In this document: positions 17,746 through 26,872 of the stretch, piece after piece
Layout: each line of letters opens with the position of its first letter
Numbering within the stretch: the stretch's first letter is position 1
Source of the DNA: Variovorax sp. JS1663
GTDB taxonomy: Bacteria > Pseudomonadota > Gammaproteobacteria > Burkholderiales > Burkholderiaceae_C
Length of the DNA stretch: 64,000 nt
Reading direction: 5' to 3'
NCBI RefSeq assembly: GCF_002157355.1
Contig: NZ_LYMK01000009.1
Span: forward strand, 1-64,000
Notes under the pieces: generated by a model
Seen by the model: only the letters and a program-made list of their open reading frames with translations
Databases searched by the model: none
What the model was told of the DNA's origin: nothing
Made by a program: the position numbers and the translations under genes

Positions 17746-18370
17746 GGGAAGTTCGAGGCATGGGCGCCATTTCCACGCGCCGGTTTCTGGACCGGCCCTC
17801 GGCATCGGCATTCGATGCCACGGCCTGCTCGGAACCGAAGGCCGCGGCGAAGACCGTCGACGAGGGGACGCCTTCCTCGATCAGGGCACGCGTCACCGTC
17901 AGGGCCCGCTGAGCCGAGAGCTCCCAGTTGTCGGCGAAGCGGCGGGCGCCGTCGCGCATCTGCCGGTCGTCGGTGAAGCCGCTCACCATCAGGATCTCGT
18001 TGCGCTCCTTCAGGTAGGCGGCCAGCGGCGCGGCCAGGCTCTTGAGCACTTGCCGGCCCTCGGGCTGCAGCTCGGCCGCGTTGAAGGCGAAGAGCACGCT
18101 GCCGCTGATGCCGATGCGCCCGTCGACCAGCGTCACGCGGCCCGCCGCGAGCGGGCCGGCCAGGGCCTTCTCCAGCGTCTGGCGGCGCTGCGCCTCCACC
18201 TGCCGCTGCCTGACCTCGGCCTCCAGCTTCGTCGCCAGGTCCAGCTGCATGCCCAGCGCGTACACGAGGATCAGCACGAAGGCGCCGAGCAAGCCCGACA
18301 TGAGGTCGCCGAAGACCGCCCAGACCGGCACGCCAGGGTCGACGCCGGCGTCGAGCTCTTCGCGCGTCAT
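17720..18370 (-). CDS. zorB: MotB/OmpA-like membrane protein, ZorB candidate
   Basis: A 216-residue protein whose ATG overlaps the stop of the preceding gene (ATGA). A single N-terminal membrane segment (FGDLMSGLLGAFVLILVYAL) carries Asp22, placed like the proton-channel Asp of MotB. A coiled linker of about 40 residues is followed by an OmpA/MotB peptidoglycan-binding domain with SGFTDDRQ, NWELSAQRA and NRRVEM. This is the stator-type partner of the MotA-like protein encoded just upstream. In Zorya systems ZorA5B2 forms an ion-driven motor anchored in the cell wall. Flagellar MotB is unlikely because the neighbours are DUF3348 and DUF2894 genes. Confidence 0.87.
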   Translation of the reverse strand: MTREELDAGVDPGVPVWAVFGDLMSGLLGAFVLILVYALGMQLDLATKLEAEVRQRQVEAQRRQTLEKALAGPLAAGRVTLVDGRIGISGSVLFAFNAAELQPEGRQVLKSLAAPLAAYLKERNEILMVSGFTDDRQMRDGARRFADNWELSAQRALTVTRALIEEGVPSSTVFAAAFGSEQAVASNADAEGRSRNRRVEMAPMPRTSHGDVKPGK

Positions 18371-20466
18371 GCCTCGCTGCCCACCGCTGCCGCGGCCGTC
18401 TGACGGCTGGCGAACTGCTGCAGATCCTCCACGATCTGCTTCTGCGACATGATGCTCAGGTCGATGACCTCGCGCGCCTGCGCCACGTAGTAGGCCAGCT
18501 GCTCGTCGCTGCGCTCGAGCGACTGGCCGAGCGCGCCCTCGATGCGCTGCAGCTGGGCCGCCAGCTTGTCGTTGGACTGGCTGAACTGCTGCACCGCGAA
18601 GCCGAAGGCCTCGCCCAGGCTCGCCACCTCGACCGCGCTGCCGGTGAGCTGGGCACCGACCGCGGCCAGCTTGCCGGCCTCCGCGTCCACCTGCTCCGCG
18701 AAGCGGCCGCCGACCCGGTCCAGCAGGTCCGCCGAGGTGGAGACCAGCGCGTCGATGGCCGCGCGCTGCTCGGTGGAGGCATGGTTCACCGCGTCGAGCA
18801 GCGTGGCCAGCGTGTCGAGGATGCGGCTGCGTTCCTCCAGCATCGTGTTGTCGCGCGTCATGCTGTCCTCGAGCTTCTGGCGCAGCTCGGCGATCACCTC
18901 GGCAGCGGCGCGGGGCGCCTCCGAGGCGGCTTCCACGAGCTTGGCGACCTCGGCGATCGTGCTCTTGGCCTGCGCTTCGGTGTGGGCCGACAGTTCGCGG
19001 GCGGTCCGCGCCATGGTCTCGCTGAGCTGCTGCTGTTGGTCCCGGGCCTGCGCGCCGGCCTGCTGCCATTCCTGCTGCAGCGAACCGGCCATGGCGGACA
19101 GCGCCTCGGTCCAGGCGGCGAGGCGCCGCTCATCGCGCGAGGCCACCTCGGCCTGCAGCGTCGCGTGCGCCTGGCCGACGGTGCCCAGCAGCGAGGCCGC
19201 GTGCCGCTCGAAGGTCGCGGCGGCCGCGGACAGCGCCTGCTGCGTGTCCGCCGACAGCTGCTCGCTGGCCTGGCGGTGCTGCGCCAGCGCGCCGCCCCAG
19301 GTGTCCGACAGGCTGCCGACCGTGCGCTCGAGGTGCGTCGAAACATCCGCCACCAGCGAGACCGAGCGCTGCTCGAAGGTCTGGGCGAAGCGGTCGAGCG
19401 TTCCGCGCAGGTCCTCGGACAGCGCGCCGCTGGTGCGCTGGTGCTCGGCGAGCGCGCCCTGCCAGGTGTCCGCCACGCCGGTGGTGGTGGCCTCGAGGCG
19501 CGCCGACAGGCCCTCGAACTGGCGCTGCACGGTGTGGCCGATGGTGTCGTGCAGGGCGGCGGTCTCCCGCGCGATCCCGGCCATCGTGGCCTCGACCACC
19601 GGCTGGATCGTCGCGCCGGCGGCGCCGGCGCTGTCGATCAGGCTCTGCTTCAGCGACTCGCCGACGGACGCGGCCAGTCCGGCATAGGCCGCCTCGGCGC
19701 GCGTATGGAACTGTTCCTGGCCGGCGGCCAGGCGCTCGTTCAGCGCCAGGCTCTGCCGCTCGATCGTGGCCATCATGGTCTGCAGGCGGTCGACCAGTTG
19801 GGGCATCAGCTCGGACTGGCGCTGCAGCAACGCGAGCGAGGCCTCGCGCTGGTGGGCCAGCGAGTGGCCGCGCAGGGTGGTCGCGATGCGGGTGTCGAGC
19901 ATCTGGCCGGCCTGCTGCCGCTCGCGCCGATGCAGCGCGGACAGCAGGCCCAGCATCGCGGAGGCCGCCACGCCCGCCACCGAGGTGCCGAAGGCCAGGC
20001 CCAGGCCCTTCACCGGCGCGGACAGGGAGGCGCGGATGGACTGCAGGTCGCTCGCGCTCTCCAGCGCCATGCCGGTGCCGTTGAGCGTGACCACCATGCC
20101 GAGGAAGGTGCCCATCATCCCCAGCAGCACCAGCAGGCCGGCCAGGTAGGGCGTCAGCGCCGGGCCGGGCAGGCCGACGCGCTCGCCTTCGATGCGCAGG
20201 CGCACCGCATTGCGCAGCGAGGGATGGAGCCGCTCCAGCCAGGCGGGCAGGCTGGCCGGCGGCTCGGACAGATCCGCCACGGCCTGCGACAGGGTCGAGG
20301 TGGCCTGATGGAAGCGGTGCAGTTCCAGCGCACCCAGAAGATAGAAAGCGCCGACGAGCAGCGTGATGGCCAGCGCCAGCGGGCTCGTGCCGACGTAGCC
20401 GGCGCCGACCCAGCAGACCGCGGCCAGGCCGGCGAAGAAGACGAGGGGGTGAAAAATTCTGTTCAT
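18367..20466 (-). CDS. zorA: DUF802 MotA/ExbB-like protein with long coiled-coil tail, ZorA candidate
   Basis: A 699-residue inner-membrane protein. Two hydrophobic segments near residues 8-24 and 30-46 are followed by a third (GLLVLLGMMGTFLGMVVTL) and a fourth (LAFGTSVAGVAASAMLGLL), as in MotA/ExbB/TolQ. From about residue 210 to the end it is an almost uninterrupted Ala/Gln/Glu-rich coiled coil with few prolines, so a long cytoplasmic tail. The same architecture is known for ZorA, whose tail is needed for phage sensing. The length also fits ZorA. It follows the DUF3348 gene after 107 bp and overlaps the next gene by 4 bp. Confidence 0.85.
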   Translation of the reverse strand: MNRIFHPLVFFAGLAAVCWVGAGYVGTSPLALAITLLVGAFYLLGALELHRFHQATSTLSQAVADLSEPPASLPAWLERLHPSLRNAVRLRIEGERVGLPGPALTPYLAGLLVLLGMMGTFLGMVVTLNGTGMALESASDLQSIRASLSAPVKGLGLAFGTSVAGVAASAMLGLLSALHRRERQQAGQMLDTRIATTLRGHSLAHQREASLALLQRQSELMPQLVDRLQTMMATIERQSLALNERLAAGQEQFHTRAEAAYAGLAASVGESLKQSLIDSAGAAGATIQPVVEATMAGIARETAALHDTIGHTVQRQFEGLSARLEATTTGVADTWQGALAEHQRTSGALSEDLRGTLDRFAQTFEQRSVSLVADVSTHLERTVGSLSDTWGGALAQHRQASEQLSADTQQALSAAAATFERHAASLLGTVGQAHATLQAEVASRDERRLAAWTEALSAMAGSLQQEWQQAGAQARDQQQQLSETMARTARELSAHTEAQAKSTIAEVAKLVEAASEAPRAAAEVIAELRQKLEDSMTRDNTMLEERSRILDTLATLLDAVNHASTEQRAAIDALVSTSADLLDRVGGRFAEQVDAEAGKLAAVGAQLTGSAVEVASLGEAFGFAVQQFSQSNDKLAAQLQRIEGALGQSLERSDEQLAYYVAQAREVIDLSIMSQKQIVEDLQQFASRQTAAAAVGSEA

Positions 20467-20573
20467 GTCAGTTATCCATAGCGCTGCGCGCCACCCGCAT
20501 CGCATGAAACGGGAAACACGCCCGGTGAGGGGGTTGGCGGACCACACGAAGTGGGAGAGCCTGGGGGAGAGCG

Positions 20574-21266
20574 TCATTTCAGAGCTTCGAGCAGCCCTTC
20601 GATCGGTTGCAATCGAAAGTCCAGTTCGGCGAGCAGCAGGTCTCGCATGTCGTTGCGGAACAGGTCCAGCCACGGGCCGGGCCGGGCCTCTCCCTCGGGT
20701 TCTTCGTCCGGCGCGGGCTCGGCGCGGCGCAGGCGCGCGAAATGCTTCTCGAGCCGGGACGGGATGCCGGCCAGCAGGTTGTGCTGCTGCACGCCCAGCA
20801 CCTCTTCCATCACGGCATCCACCGCGGCCAGCCGCGCCATCGCGGGCGAACGGGCCGCCAGGATCGAGCGCAGGCGCTCGCGCTGGGGCCCGATGGCCGT
20901 CTCCATGGTCTGCTGCCGGGCCAGGTAGCGCCGGCGGTAGGACGGGAAGTCGGTCGGCGCCTCCTTGGCGGGCGCGGTGAACGCGCCGTCGGCGCCGATG
21001 GCATTGGCCAGCGCGTTTCGCAGGCCGGCGCATTCGCTTTCCAGGGTGGCGGTGGGCACGCGGGCGCCCTGTGGCGCGGCGGCGGCCGGGCCGGCGCCCA
21101 ATGCCGAGGACAGGGAGATGGCATCGGTCCAGCGGAGCCATTCGCCGAGGCGATCGGCAAAGCCGGGACCGGCTTCGCGTGCGTCGGCCGCGTTGTTCTC
21201 CGCCATCCGGGCGAGCAAGCGAGTGAGCGCCGAGCCGGTGAAACCAATGCGCTGTGACACTTGCAC
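20574..21266 (-). CDS. zorF: DUF3348 protein, ZorF candidate and first gene of the operon
   Basis: A 230-residue soluble, mostly helical protein. It starts at a GTG (21266) or an in-frame GTG six bases later with slightly better AGG spacing. Family features are RIGFTGSALTRLLARM, RLGEWLRWTDAISLSSAL, FPSYRRRYLARQQTME, HNLLAGIPSRLEKHFARL, and a C-terminus with FRNDMRDLLLAELDFRLQPIEGLLEAL. No catalytic motif is visible. It leads the four-gene cluster with the MotA-like, OmpA-like and DUF2894 genes. The role as a Zorya effector or adaptor is inferred from context only. Confidence 0.8.
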   Translation of the reverse strand: MQVSQRIGFTGSALTRLLARMAENNAADAREAGPGFADRLGEWLRWTDAISLSSALGAGPAAAAPQGARVPTATLESECAGLRNALANAIGADGAFTAPAKEAPTDFPSYRRRYLARQQTMETAIGPQRERLRSILAARSPAMARLAAVDAVMEEVLGVQQHNLLAGIPSRLEKHFARLRRAEPAPDEEPEGEARPGPWLDLFRNDMRDLLLAELDFRLQPIEGLLEALK

Positions 21267-21282
21267 CTGAACTGCCAGATCG

Positions 21283-21313
21283 AAAAACCCGCCAGTCTAC
21301 ACGGGCCGGCGGG
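21283..21313 (-). terminator. Rho-independent terminator after the TpsA gene
   Basis: On the minus strand CCCGCC (21308-21313), a 14-nt loop and GGCGGG (21288-21293) are followed by TTTTT (21283-21287). It lies 45 bp past the TpsA stop and just before the DUF3348 start. This separates the CHAT-TPS operon from the Zorya-like operon. Confidence 0.65.
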
Positions 21314-21357
21314 CGTGGCCTGCGTCTTCGCCACCCGCAGGTGGCCCTGCCGCAGGC

Positions 21358-24300
21358 CTAGAAGTCAGCGCACCCGTTGCGCCGCTCGGTGTCGATGCAG
21401 TTGGTGAGGTTGGGCCGCGAGCGCACGCGCGACCATTCGCGCGCCAGCACGTCGCCGCCCTGCGCGGCGCGGTCGCCTTCCAGCGGACCGGTCGCCAGGC
21501 AGATGGGCGCCGGGCCGATGTTGCGGTCGTAGAGCCAGGTGCTCGGGTTGTCGCGCACCAGGTCCGGCTTGATCAGCTCCACCAGCCCGCCCACGGTGAG
21601 CACGCCCGGCACCACGTTCACCGCGTAGCCCTCGGCCGAGCTGAAGCTGCCGTTGATCGGGTAACGGCCCGGCAGGCTGAAGGCCGTGGCCGGGCTGCTC
21701 AGCACGCCGCTGAAGCCGGCGCCGGTGTCGCCCAGGATCAGGCCGGTGATGCTGTAGGTGAAGAACGGGTTGGGCACGCCGCCCGGCCGAGAGGCATTGC
21801 CGATCAGCACGGTGGCGGCAGGCTGCTGTGCATAGATGAAGTGGTTGTCGGCCGGCGTCACCGTGACCGTGCACAGGCCCAGGTAGGCGCAGTGGTAGAG
21901 GTTGGGCAGGAGCCCCGAGCCGAACAGCCCGCCGCGCGTCTCGCCGCCCCAGGTGTCGGCCCACACGCGCCAGGGCGCACCGGCGAGGGTGTATGCGCCG
22001 AGGTTCTGGAAGCGCGCCGCCGCCACCAGGTCGGCACCACCGGTGCTCGTGGCGTCGGTGCCCAGCGACAGGTCGCCGCTCAGCGTGCGCACCAGCATCT
22101 GGCCCGCGCTGGCCGTGCCACCCGAGATGGACTGCGGTAGGTTGGAGGCGGCATCGAAGCCGACGACCGTGGGCGAGCCCAGCGTCAGCGCGTTGGCATC
22201 GATGTACTCGAAACGCCCCGCCGCCCCGCCGCCGACCACGCCGACGTTGTTGCCCGGCTGGTTGAGCAGCACATTGCCGCCGGTGGAGCGCGCCAGCAGC
22301 GCGTTCGCCGTGATGGAGGTGCCGATGGCCTGCGTGATGTCGCCCGCGCTCAGCAGCCCCAACTGCGGCACCGAAACGGGCGCGGCGAGACGGATGTTGC
22401 CGCCGCCGCCGTTCTGCAGGATGAGCTCGGACGGCAGCGTCAGCGGCCCCACCACGGTGATGTTGGCCGCGTGCGTGTTGCTGCCGGCCACGATGGTGGG
22501 CGTGGTGAGGTTGCCGAACTCGGCGGTCGAGATCGCGAAGCCGGTGTTGACCGTGCTGCCGAGCGCGATCTGCACGTCGGTGCGGTCCAGTGCGTTGCCC
22601 GCGAGGTCGACGCCACCGGGCCGCAGGTTGAGCGCATTGCCGGCGCGCACCGTGCTGCCGATCACCAGCGCATCGGTGCTGCCGTCGTTGACGGCGCGCA
22701 GCACGACGTTGTGGTTGCCGTCGATGCGCCCGCCCGGTGGCGAAGTCGTCGAGACGGGCGGTGCGATCCGCACGCCGGCGCCGTTGCCATCGGACTGCCC
22801 GGTCACGACGATGTCGCCGATGCCGGTGGTCTGCAGCAGCGCATTGTTGCGCAGCAGCACGCCATCGCCGATCGCCTGCCCGCCGGCCAGGCGGCGCCCC
22901 GTCACCGTGATGTTGCCATCGACGGTTCGGATGATCTCGCCGTTCACCACCACGCCGTGCCCCGGCTGTTCGGAGCTGTTGGAAGTAAAACTGCCGATGC
23001 CGGTGATCGACACGTTGCCACTGGTCGTGCTGATGGTGCCGGGGATCGCGAAGTTTTCGACCTGGATGCCGCTGCCGTTGGTGTGGCTGCCGAACATCGT
23101 GATGTTGCCGGTCGCGGTGTTGATCTCGCTGTTCTGGATGAACACGGCGCCGAGGCCGAAGGCGAGGGAACTCGCAGGCGTGCTGATGCCGCGCAGCAGC
23201 ACGCTGCCTCCGATGCCGGCATCGCTGCCACCGGTGTAGGAGCCCGGGATGCCGGCGGAAAGCTGCTGGTTGCCCGTGCGCGTGTCGATCACCGCCCCGG
23301 TCAGGCAGATGCTGCACATCGAGTTGCTCGCATTCGCCCACGCGCCGTTCATCGTGACGTCGCCGCCATTGGTGTAGATGGATCCGCTGTAGCTCACCTG
23401 GCCGCCGCCCGTCGCAGCGCCTCCCCCATTGACGTCGGAATTGAAGATCACGTTGAGCGGATCGCCGATCGAGGCGATCACCGAGGGGCCGTTGCCGCGC
23501 ACGCTGCGATGGGCGTCGAGCTGCAGCGTCACCGGCCCCTTGTTCGCGGTGTACTCGATCTGCACGTCGTCCATGACGATGTCGCCGAGGAACGGACTCC
23601 CGGCGCCCGGGTCGCCGGTGGTGATGCGCACGCTGGTGCCGCTGTTGAGCGCGGCGTTGATGTCGCCGTCCTGGATGGTGGAGTCGGCCACCGGCGCGAA
23701 GGGATTGCCGGTGAGGCTGCCGCTGGCCGCGCCGTTGACGATGGTGACGTCGAAGGGATCGATCATCCACTGGCCGGCCTTGCCGTACGGCGCCGATGCA
23801 TCGGTTCGGATGCCCGCGAGGTCGATGCCGCCGTTGTTGTCGCCCGCAGGCACCGCATAGCCGCCCGAGGCCTCCATGAAGCCGCCGTTGCCACCCCGGG
23901 GGCCGCCCTTGGCAGTGAGCGTGCCGTAGGCCCGCAGCGTGCGCTCGCCGAGCAGGCGGATGTCGCCGCCGTTGCCGGCCACGGTGGCATCGGCGCTGAT
24001 GCGGCTGCCGGAGGCGACGGCGATGGCGCCGGTGTTCGGCTCGCCGCCGACGGCCGTGGCATGCAGCCGCACGCGACCGCCACCGGCCGCGCCACTCGCG
24101 TCGATGACACCGCCGCCGTCCGGCACGCCCGCTGCAGGCCGCAGGAGGACCGTGAGGCCTTCGGCGTCGATCTTGCCGCCCGACTGCCCCGCCCCGTTGC
24201 CGACCGCCGAAAGCAAACCGCCGTTGATGGTGACGCCCGCCGCGGAGCTGCCGCTGTCGAGCACGATCTCGCCGCCGCGCGCGGCCAGCGTGTCGGCGCG

Positions 24301-25161
24301 CAGCACGCCACGGGTGTTGACCACGCCCTGCGCGACCTGGCTGCCGACGGTCGTCATCAGCACCACGCGGCCGCCGTCGGCCTGCACCAGGCCGCTGTTC
24401 TCCACGCTGCCGAACAGGCCCGGCGACACCTTGAAGGTGGTGAGGCCGTCACCCGCGAAATCGACCGTCACCGTGTCGGCCGACACCAGCCCGGCCGTGC
24501 CGCCCTGCGCCACCATGCTGCCGCTGTTCAGGGCCTGTGCACCGACCAGCGCGATGGTGCCGCCCGCACCGTTGCCCGCACCGTTGCCATGGGCGGTGAT
24601 GCTGCCGCGGTTCTCCACCGTGCCGGAAGTGGCGCCGTCCTGCCGGAACACCAGCCGTTCGCTGCCGCCCATGAAGGCCTCGTCGCTGGTGGCCATCTTC
24701 AGGCTGGAGGCGACCAGGCCGCCGACATTGACGCTGGCCCCGTTCGCGAACAGCACGCCGTTGGGATTGACGAGGAACACCCGGCCGTTGGCGTTCATCG
24801 CGCCGGCGATGGTGGACAGCTCGTTGCCGGTGACGCGGTTGAGCAGCACGCTGCTGGCACTGGGCTGCGCGATGTTGACCGCGTTGCCCGGGCCGATGGA
24901 GAAGCCCTGCCAGTCGATGATGGCGCGCTGCGTGCCCTGCGTGATCGGCAGGATGGTGCCGGCGGCCGAGGGCGCGCCGGCCGCGGTCAGCGGCAGGTTG
25001 TTCGGGCCGCTGCCCACCGCCACGCTGCCGCCGCGCACCACGAAGCTGTTCCAGCTGGGCAGTTGCGCCAGCGCCGGCACTGCGGCGCCCATGCAGGCCA
25101 GGGCCAGCGCCACGGGACGCAAGGTGAAACGCACGGGCCTGGAGGTGGAGCGGGTGTTCAT
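21358..25161 (-). CDS. TpsA-type filamentous exoprotein with MBG-like domain and C-terminal cysteine pair
   Basis: A 1267-residue exported exoprotein. A signal peptide (ALALACMGAAVPALAQ) is followed by a haemagglutination-activity TPS domain at about residues 35-270, with VLLNRVTG, VFLVNPNGVLFANGA and VNVGGLVAS. Then comes a long Gly/Asn/Thr-rich beta-helix with GNITV and NVVLRAVN repeats. Near residues 1100-1200 is an MBG/Ig-like module (VTPADNHFIYAQ to VVPGVLTVGG). Unlike most TPS exoproteins it contains many cysteines: an MCSIC motif, HCAYLGLC, and two in the last 14 residues separated by eight residues. It starts 1 bp after the transporter stop. No toxin domain is visible, so adhesion or matrix binding is more likely than toxicity. 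Confidence 0.9.
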   Translation of the reverse strand: MNTRSTSRPVRFTLRPVALALACMGAAVPALAQLPSWNSFVVRGGSVAVGSGPNNLPLTAAGAPSAAGTILPITQGTQRAIIDWQGFSIGPGNAVNIAQPSASSVLLNRVTGNELSTIAGAMNANGRVFLVNPNGVLFANGASVNVGGLVASSLKMATSDEAFMGGSERLVFRQDGATSGTVENRGSITAHGNGAGNGAGGTIALVGAQALNSGSMVAQGGTAGLVSADTVTVDFAGDGLTTFKVSPGLFGSVENSGLVQADGGRVVLMTTVGSQVAQGVVNTRGVLRADTLAARGGEIVLDSGSSAAGVTINGGLLSAVGNGAGQSGGKIDAEGLTVLLRPAAGVPDGGGVIDASGAAGGGRVRLHATAVGGEPNTGAIAVASGSRISADATVAGNGGDIRLLGERTLRAYGTLTAKGGPRGGNGGFMEASGGYAVPAGDNNGGIDLAGIRTDASAPYGKAGQWMIDPFDVTIVNGAASGSLTGNPFAPVADSTIQDGDINAALNSGTSVRITTGDPGAGSPFLGDIVMDDVQIEYTANKGPVTLQLDAHRSVRGNGPSVIASIGDPLNVIFNSDVNGGGAATGGGQVSYSGSIYTNGGDVTMNGAWANASNSMCSICLTGAVIDTRTGNQQLSAGIPGSYTGGSDAGIGGSVLLRGISTPASSLAFGLGAVFIQNSEINTATGNITMFGSHTNGSGIQVENFAIPGTISTTSGNVSITGIGSFTSNSSEQPGHGVVVNGEIIRTVDGNITVTGRRLAGGQAIGDGVLLRNNALLQTTGIGDIVVTGQSDGNGAGVRIAPPVSTTSPPGGRIDGNHNVVLRAVNDGSTDALVIGSTVRAGNALNLRPGGVDLAGNALDRTDVQIALGSTVNTGFAISTAEFGNLTTPTIVAGSNTHAANITVVGPLTLPSELILQNGGGGNIRLAAPVSVPQLGLLSAGDITQAIGTSITANALLARSTGGNVLLNQPGNNVGVVGGGAAGRFEYIDANALTLGSPTVVGFDAASNLPQSISGGTASAGQMLVRTLSGDLSLGTDATSTGGADLVAAARFQNLGAYTLAGAPWRVWADTWGGETRGGLFGSGLLPNLYHCAYLGLCTVTVTPADNHFIYAQQPAATVLIGNASRPGGVPNPFFTYSITGLILGDTGAGFSGVLSSPATAFSLPGRYPINGSFSSAEGYAVNVVPGVLTVGGLVELIKPDLVRDNPSTWLYDRNIGPAPICLATGPLEGDRAAQGGDVLAREWSRVRSRPNLTNCIDTERRNGCADF

Positions 25162-25162
25162 T

Positions 25163-26872
25163 TCAGAAACTCTTCTGCGCCTGCACGAACAGGCGCGGGT
25201 TGCGGCCGCCGCCGTCGGTCTGCGCCGGCCGGGTGCCGTCGCGCCAGGCCAGGCTCGCGTTGATGGCGAAGTTGCCCGGCCGCGACCACGACAGCCCGAC
25301 GCCGAAGCCGCGCAGGCTCAGGTAGTTGGAGCCGTCGAGCGGGCCGGCGTCGCGCGCGAGGCGTCCGCGCGCCGCGTCGTAGAACACGAAGGGCGTGAGC
25401 TCCTCGTTGTAGGACCAGCGCCACTCGACCGTGCCGATCCAGCCCTGGTCCACCAGCGCCTCGCTGGAGGAATACGCACGCACCGCGCGCGCGCCGCCGA
25501 GCGACAGCTTCTCGGAGGCATCGAGGTTCTTGTTGGCCCACTGGCCACCCACCGACAGGAACAGCGAATGCCGCGGCATGATGGACTGCAGCCGCGAGGC
25601 CAGGAAGGTGAGTTTTGTGAAATCGCCCTCGGTGCGGCGGCCGCCGAGGCTCTGATCGAAGGCCAGGGTCTGCAGATCGCGGATGTCGAGCTTGCCGCGG
25701 TACAGCGTGCCCGAACTGGCCCAGTAGCCGCCGCCCCAGAGCTCGTCGCGCCGCTCCCACGACCAGCCCAGGCCCAGGCCGCGCACCCGCTTGTCAGAGG
25801 TGAAGTCCACGGCCCGCATCTCGTCCCGCAGCTTCTTGACGTCGGCCGAGAGCCGCAGGAACAGATTCTGCTGCCGCTGACGGATCACCGGGTAGCTCAG
25901 CGAGACGTCGAACACGTCGGCGCGGCCCTGCGCGTCCAGGTCGGAGAACTGGCCGCCCAGCTCGTAGCGCACCCGCGCGAGCCCGATGCCGGCCCGCAGC
26001 CCGCTCGTGCCGAGCGGCGCCTCGTAGGCGGCCCGGCCGAACCAGAGCCCGTCGTCGGAGACCATGGCGCGCAGGTCCATGTTGTCGCCGATGCCGAAGG
26101 GACTGAGCCAGCGCGCGGTGCCGCCCAGGCGGTAGCGCCCCGATTCCTTGGTGCCGTGGTTGTCGGCCTCGCCGGAGAAGACCCAGCGCGGGCCGGCCGA
26201 CACCTCGACCGTCAGGTCGGTGGTGCCGGGCTCGGTGCCTTCCTGCAGGCCGGAGGACACGCGCACGCCGGGCTGGTCGGACAGCACCAGCATCGCGCGC
26301 TCGTAGCGCTGGCCGTTGACCGCCTCGCCCGCCTGCAGCGGCGCGAGGAAGCCGCGCACGCGCGCCTCGCTGATCGGCGCGTCGGGCGCGACCAGCACCT
26401 CGACCTTGCCGAGCCGGCCCTCGATGACGCTGATCTCGACCACGCCGCCCTGCACTGTCTGCACCGGCACCACCGCCTGCGCGAGGAAGTAGCCGCGCTC
26501 GCGGTACTTGGCGGTGATGGCCTGCGCCAGCGCCTCCAGGTCGGCCAGCGTGACGTCACGGCCGATGTAGGGGCGCGTGATGGCCTGCAGTTCGTCGCTG
26601 CCGAGGGTCTGGGCGCCGTTGAGCCGCAAGTCATTGAGTCGGAAGCTGGCCTGCGGCGCGGGCGGCGCCGGCAGGGCCTGCGGCGACGGCACGGCGGCCT
26701 GGGCCACCTGGCGGTCGCAGCTGCCGCACGGGTCCTTCGTCGGCGCGAGCGTGACTGCTTCCTCGCCGGCGGCATGCGCCCGCTGGACGAAGAGCGCCAG
26801 CGCCACCATCACGAAGGAGGATGCGGCCCACGCGACCGGCCGCAGGGGAAAGGTTCTGCGTGCAACCCTCAT
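25163..26872 (-). CDS. TpsB outer-membrane transporter (HMW1B/FhaC type)
   Basis: A 569-residue protein whose ATG overlaps the CHAT-gene stop (ATGA). A signal peptide (SFVMVALALFVQRAHAA) is followed by a short linker with CGSC. Two POTRA domains start near FRLNDLRLNGAQTL and VVEISVIEGRLGKVEV. The barrel then ends in QAQKSF, with terminal Phe. Conserved barrel sequences include LSLGGARAVRAYSSSEA, the equivalent of the VRGF/VRAY lid motif. It exports the TpsA encoded directly downstream. It is clearly distinct from the transporter at 6831-8603, so the window carries two independent TPS systems. Confidence 0.93.
   Translation of the reverse strand: MRVARRTFPLRPVAWAASSFVMVALALFVQRAHAAGEEAVTLAPTKDPCGSCDRQVAQAAVPSPQALPAPPAPQASFRLNDLRLNGAQTLGSDELQAITRPYIGRDVTLADLEALAQAITAKYRERGYFLAQAVVPVQTVQGGVVEISVIEGRLGKVEVLVAPDAPISEARVRGFLAPLQAGEAVNGQRYERAMLVLSDQPGVRVSSGLQEGTEPGTTDLTVEVSAGPRWVFSGEADNHGTKESGRYRLGGTARWLSPFGIGDNMDLRAMVSDDGLWFGRAAYEAPLGTSGLRAGIGLARVRYELGGQFSDLDAQGRADVFDVSLSYPVIRQRQQNLFLRLSADVKKLRDEMRAVDFTSDKRVRGLGLGWSWERRDELWGGGYWASSGTLYRGKLDIRDLQTLAFDQSLGGRRTEGDFTKLTFLASRLQSIMPRHSLFLSVGGQWANKNLDASEKLSLGGARAVRAYSSSEALVDQGWIGTVEWRWSYNEELTPFVFYDAARGRLARDAGPLDGSNYLSLRGFGVGLSWSRPGNFAINASLAWRDGTRPAQTDGGGRNPRLFVQAQKSF

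Noticed and set aside
22471..25263. A long + strand frame opposite the second TpsA gene
   Set aside because: No motif, signal or ribosome site; composition mirrors the minus-strand Gly/Asn/Thr-rich protein.
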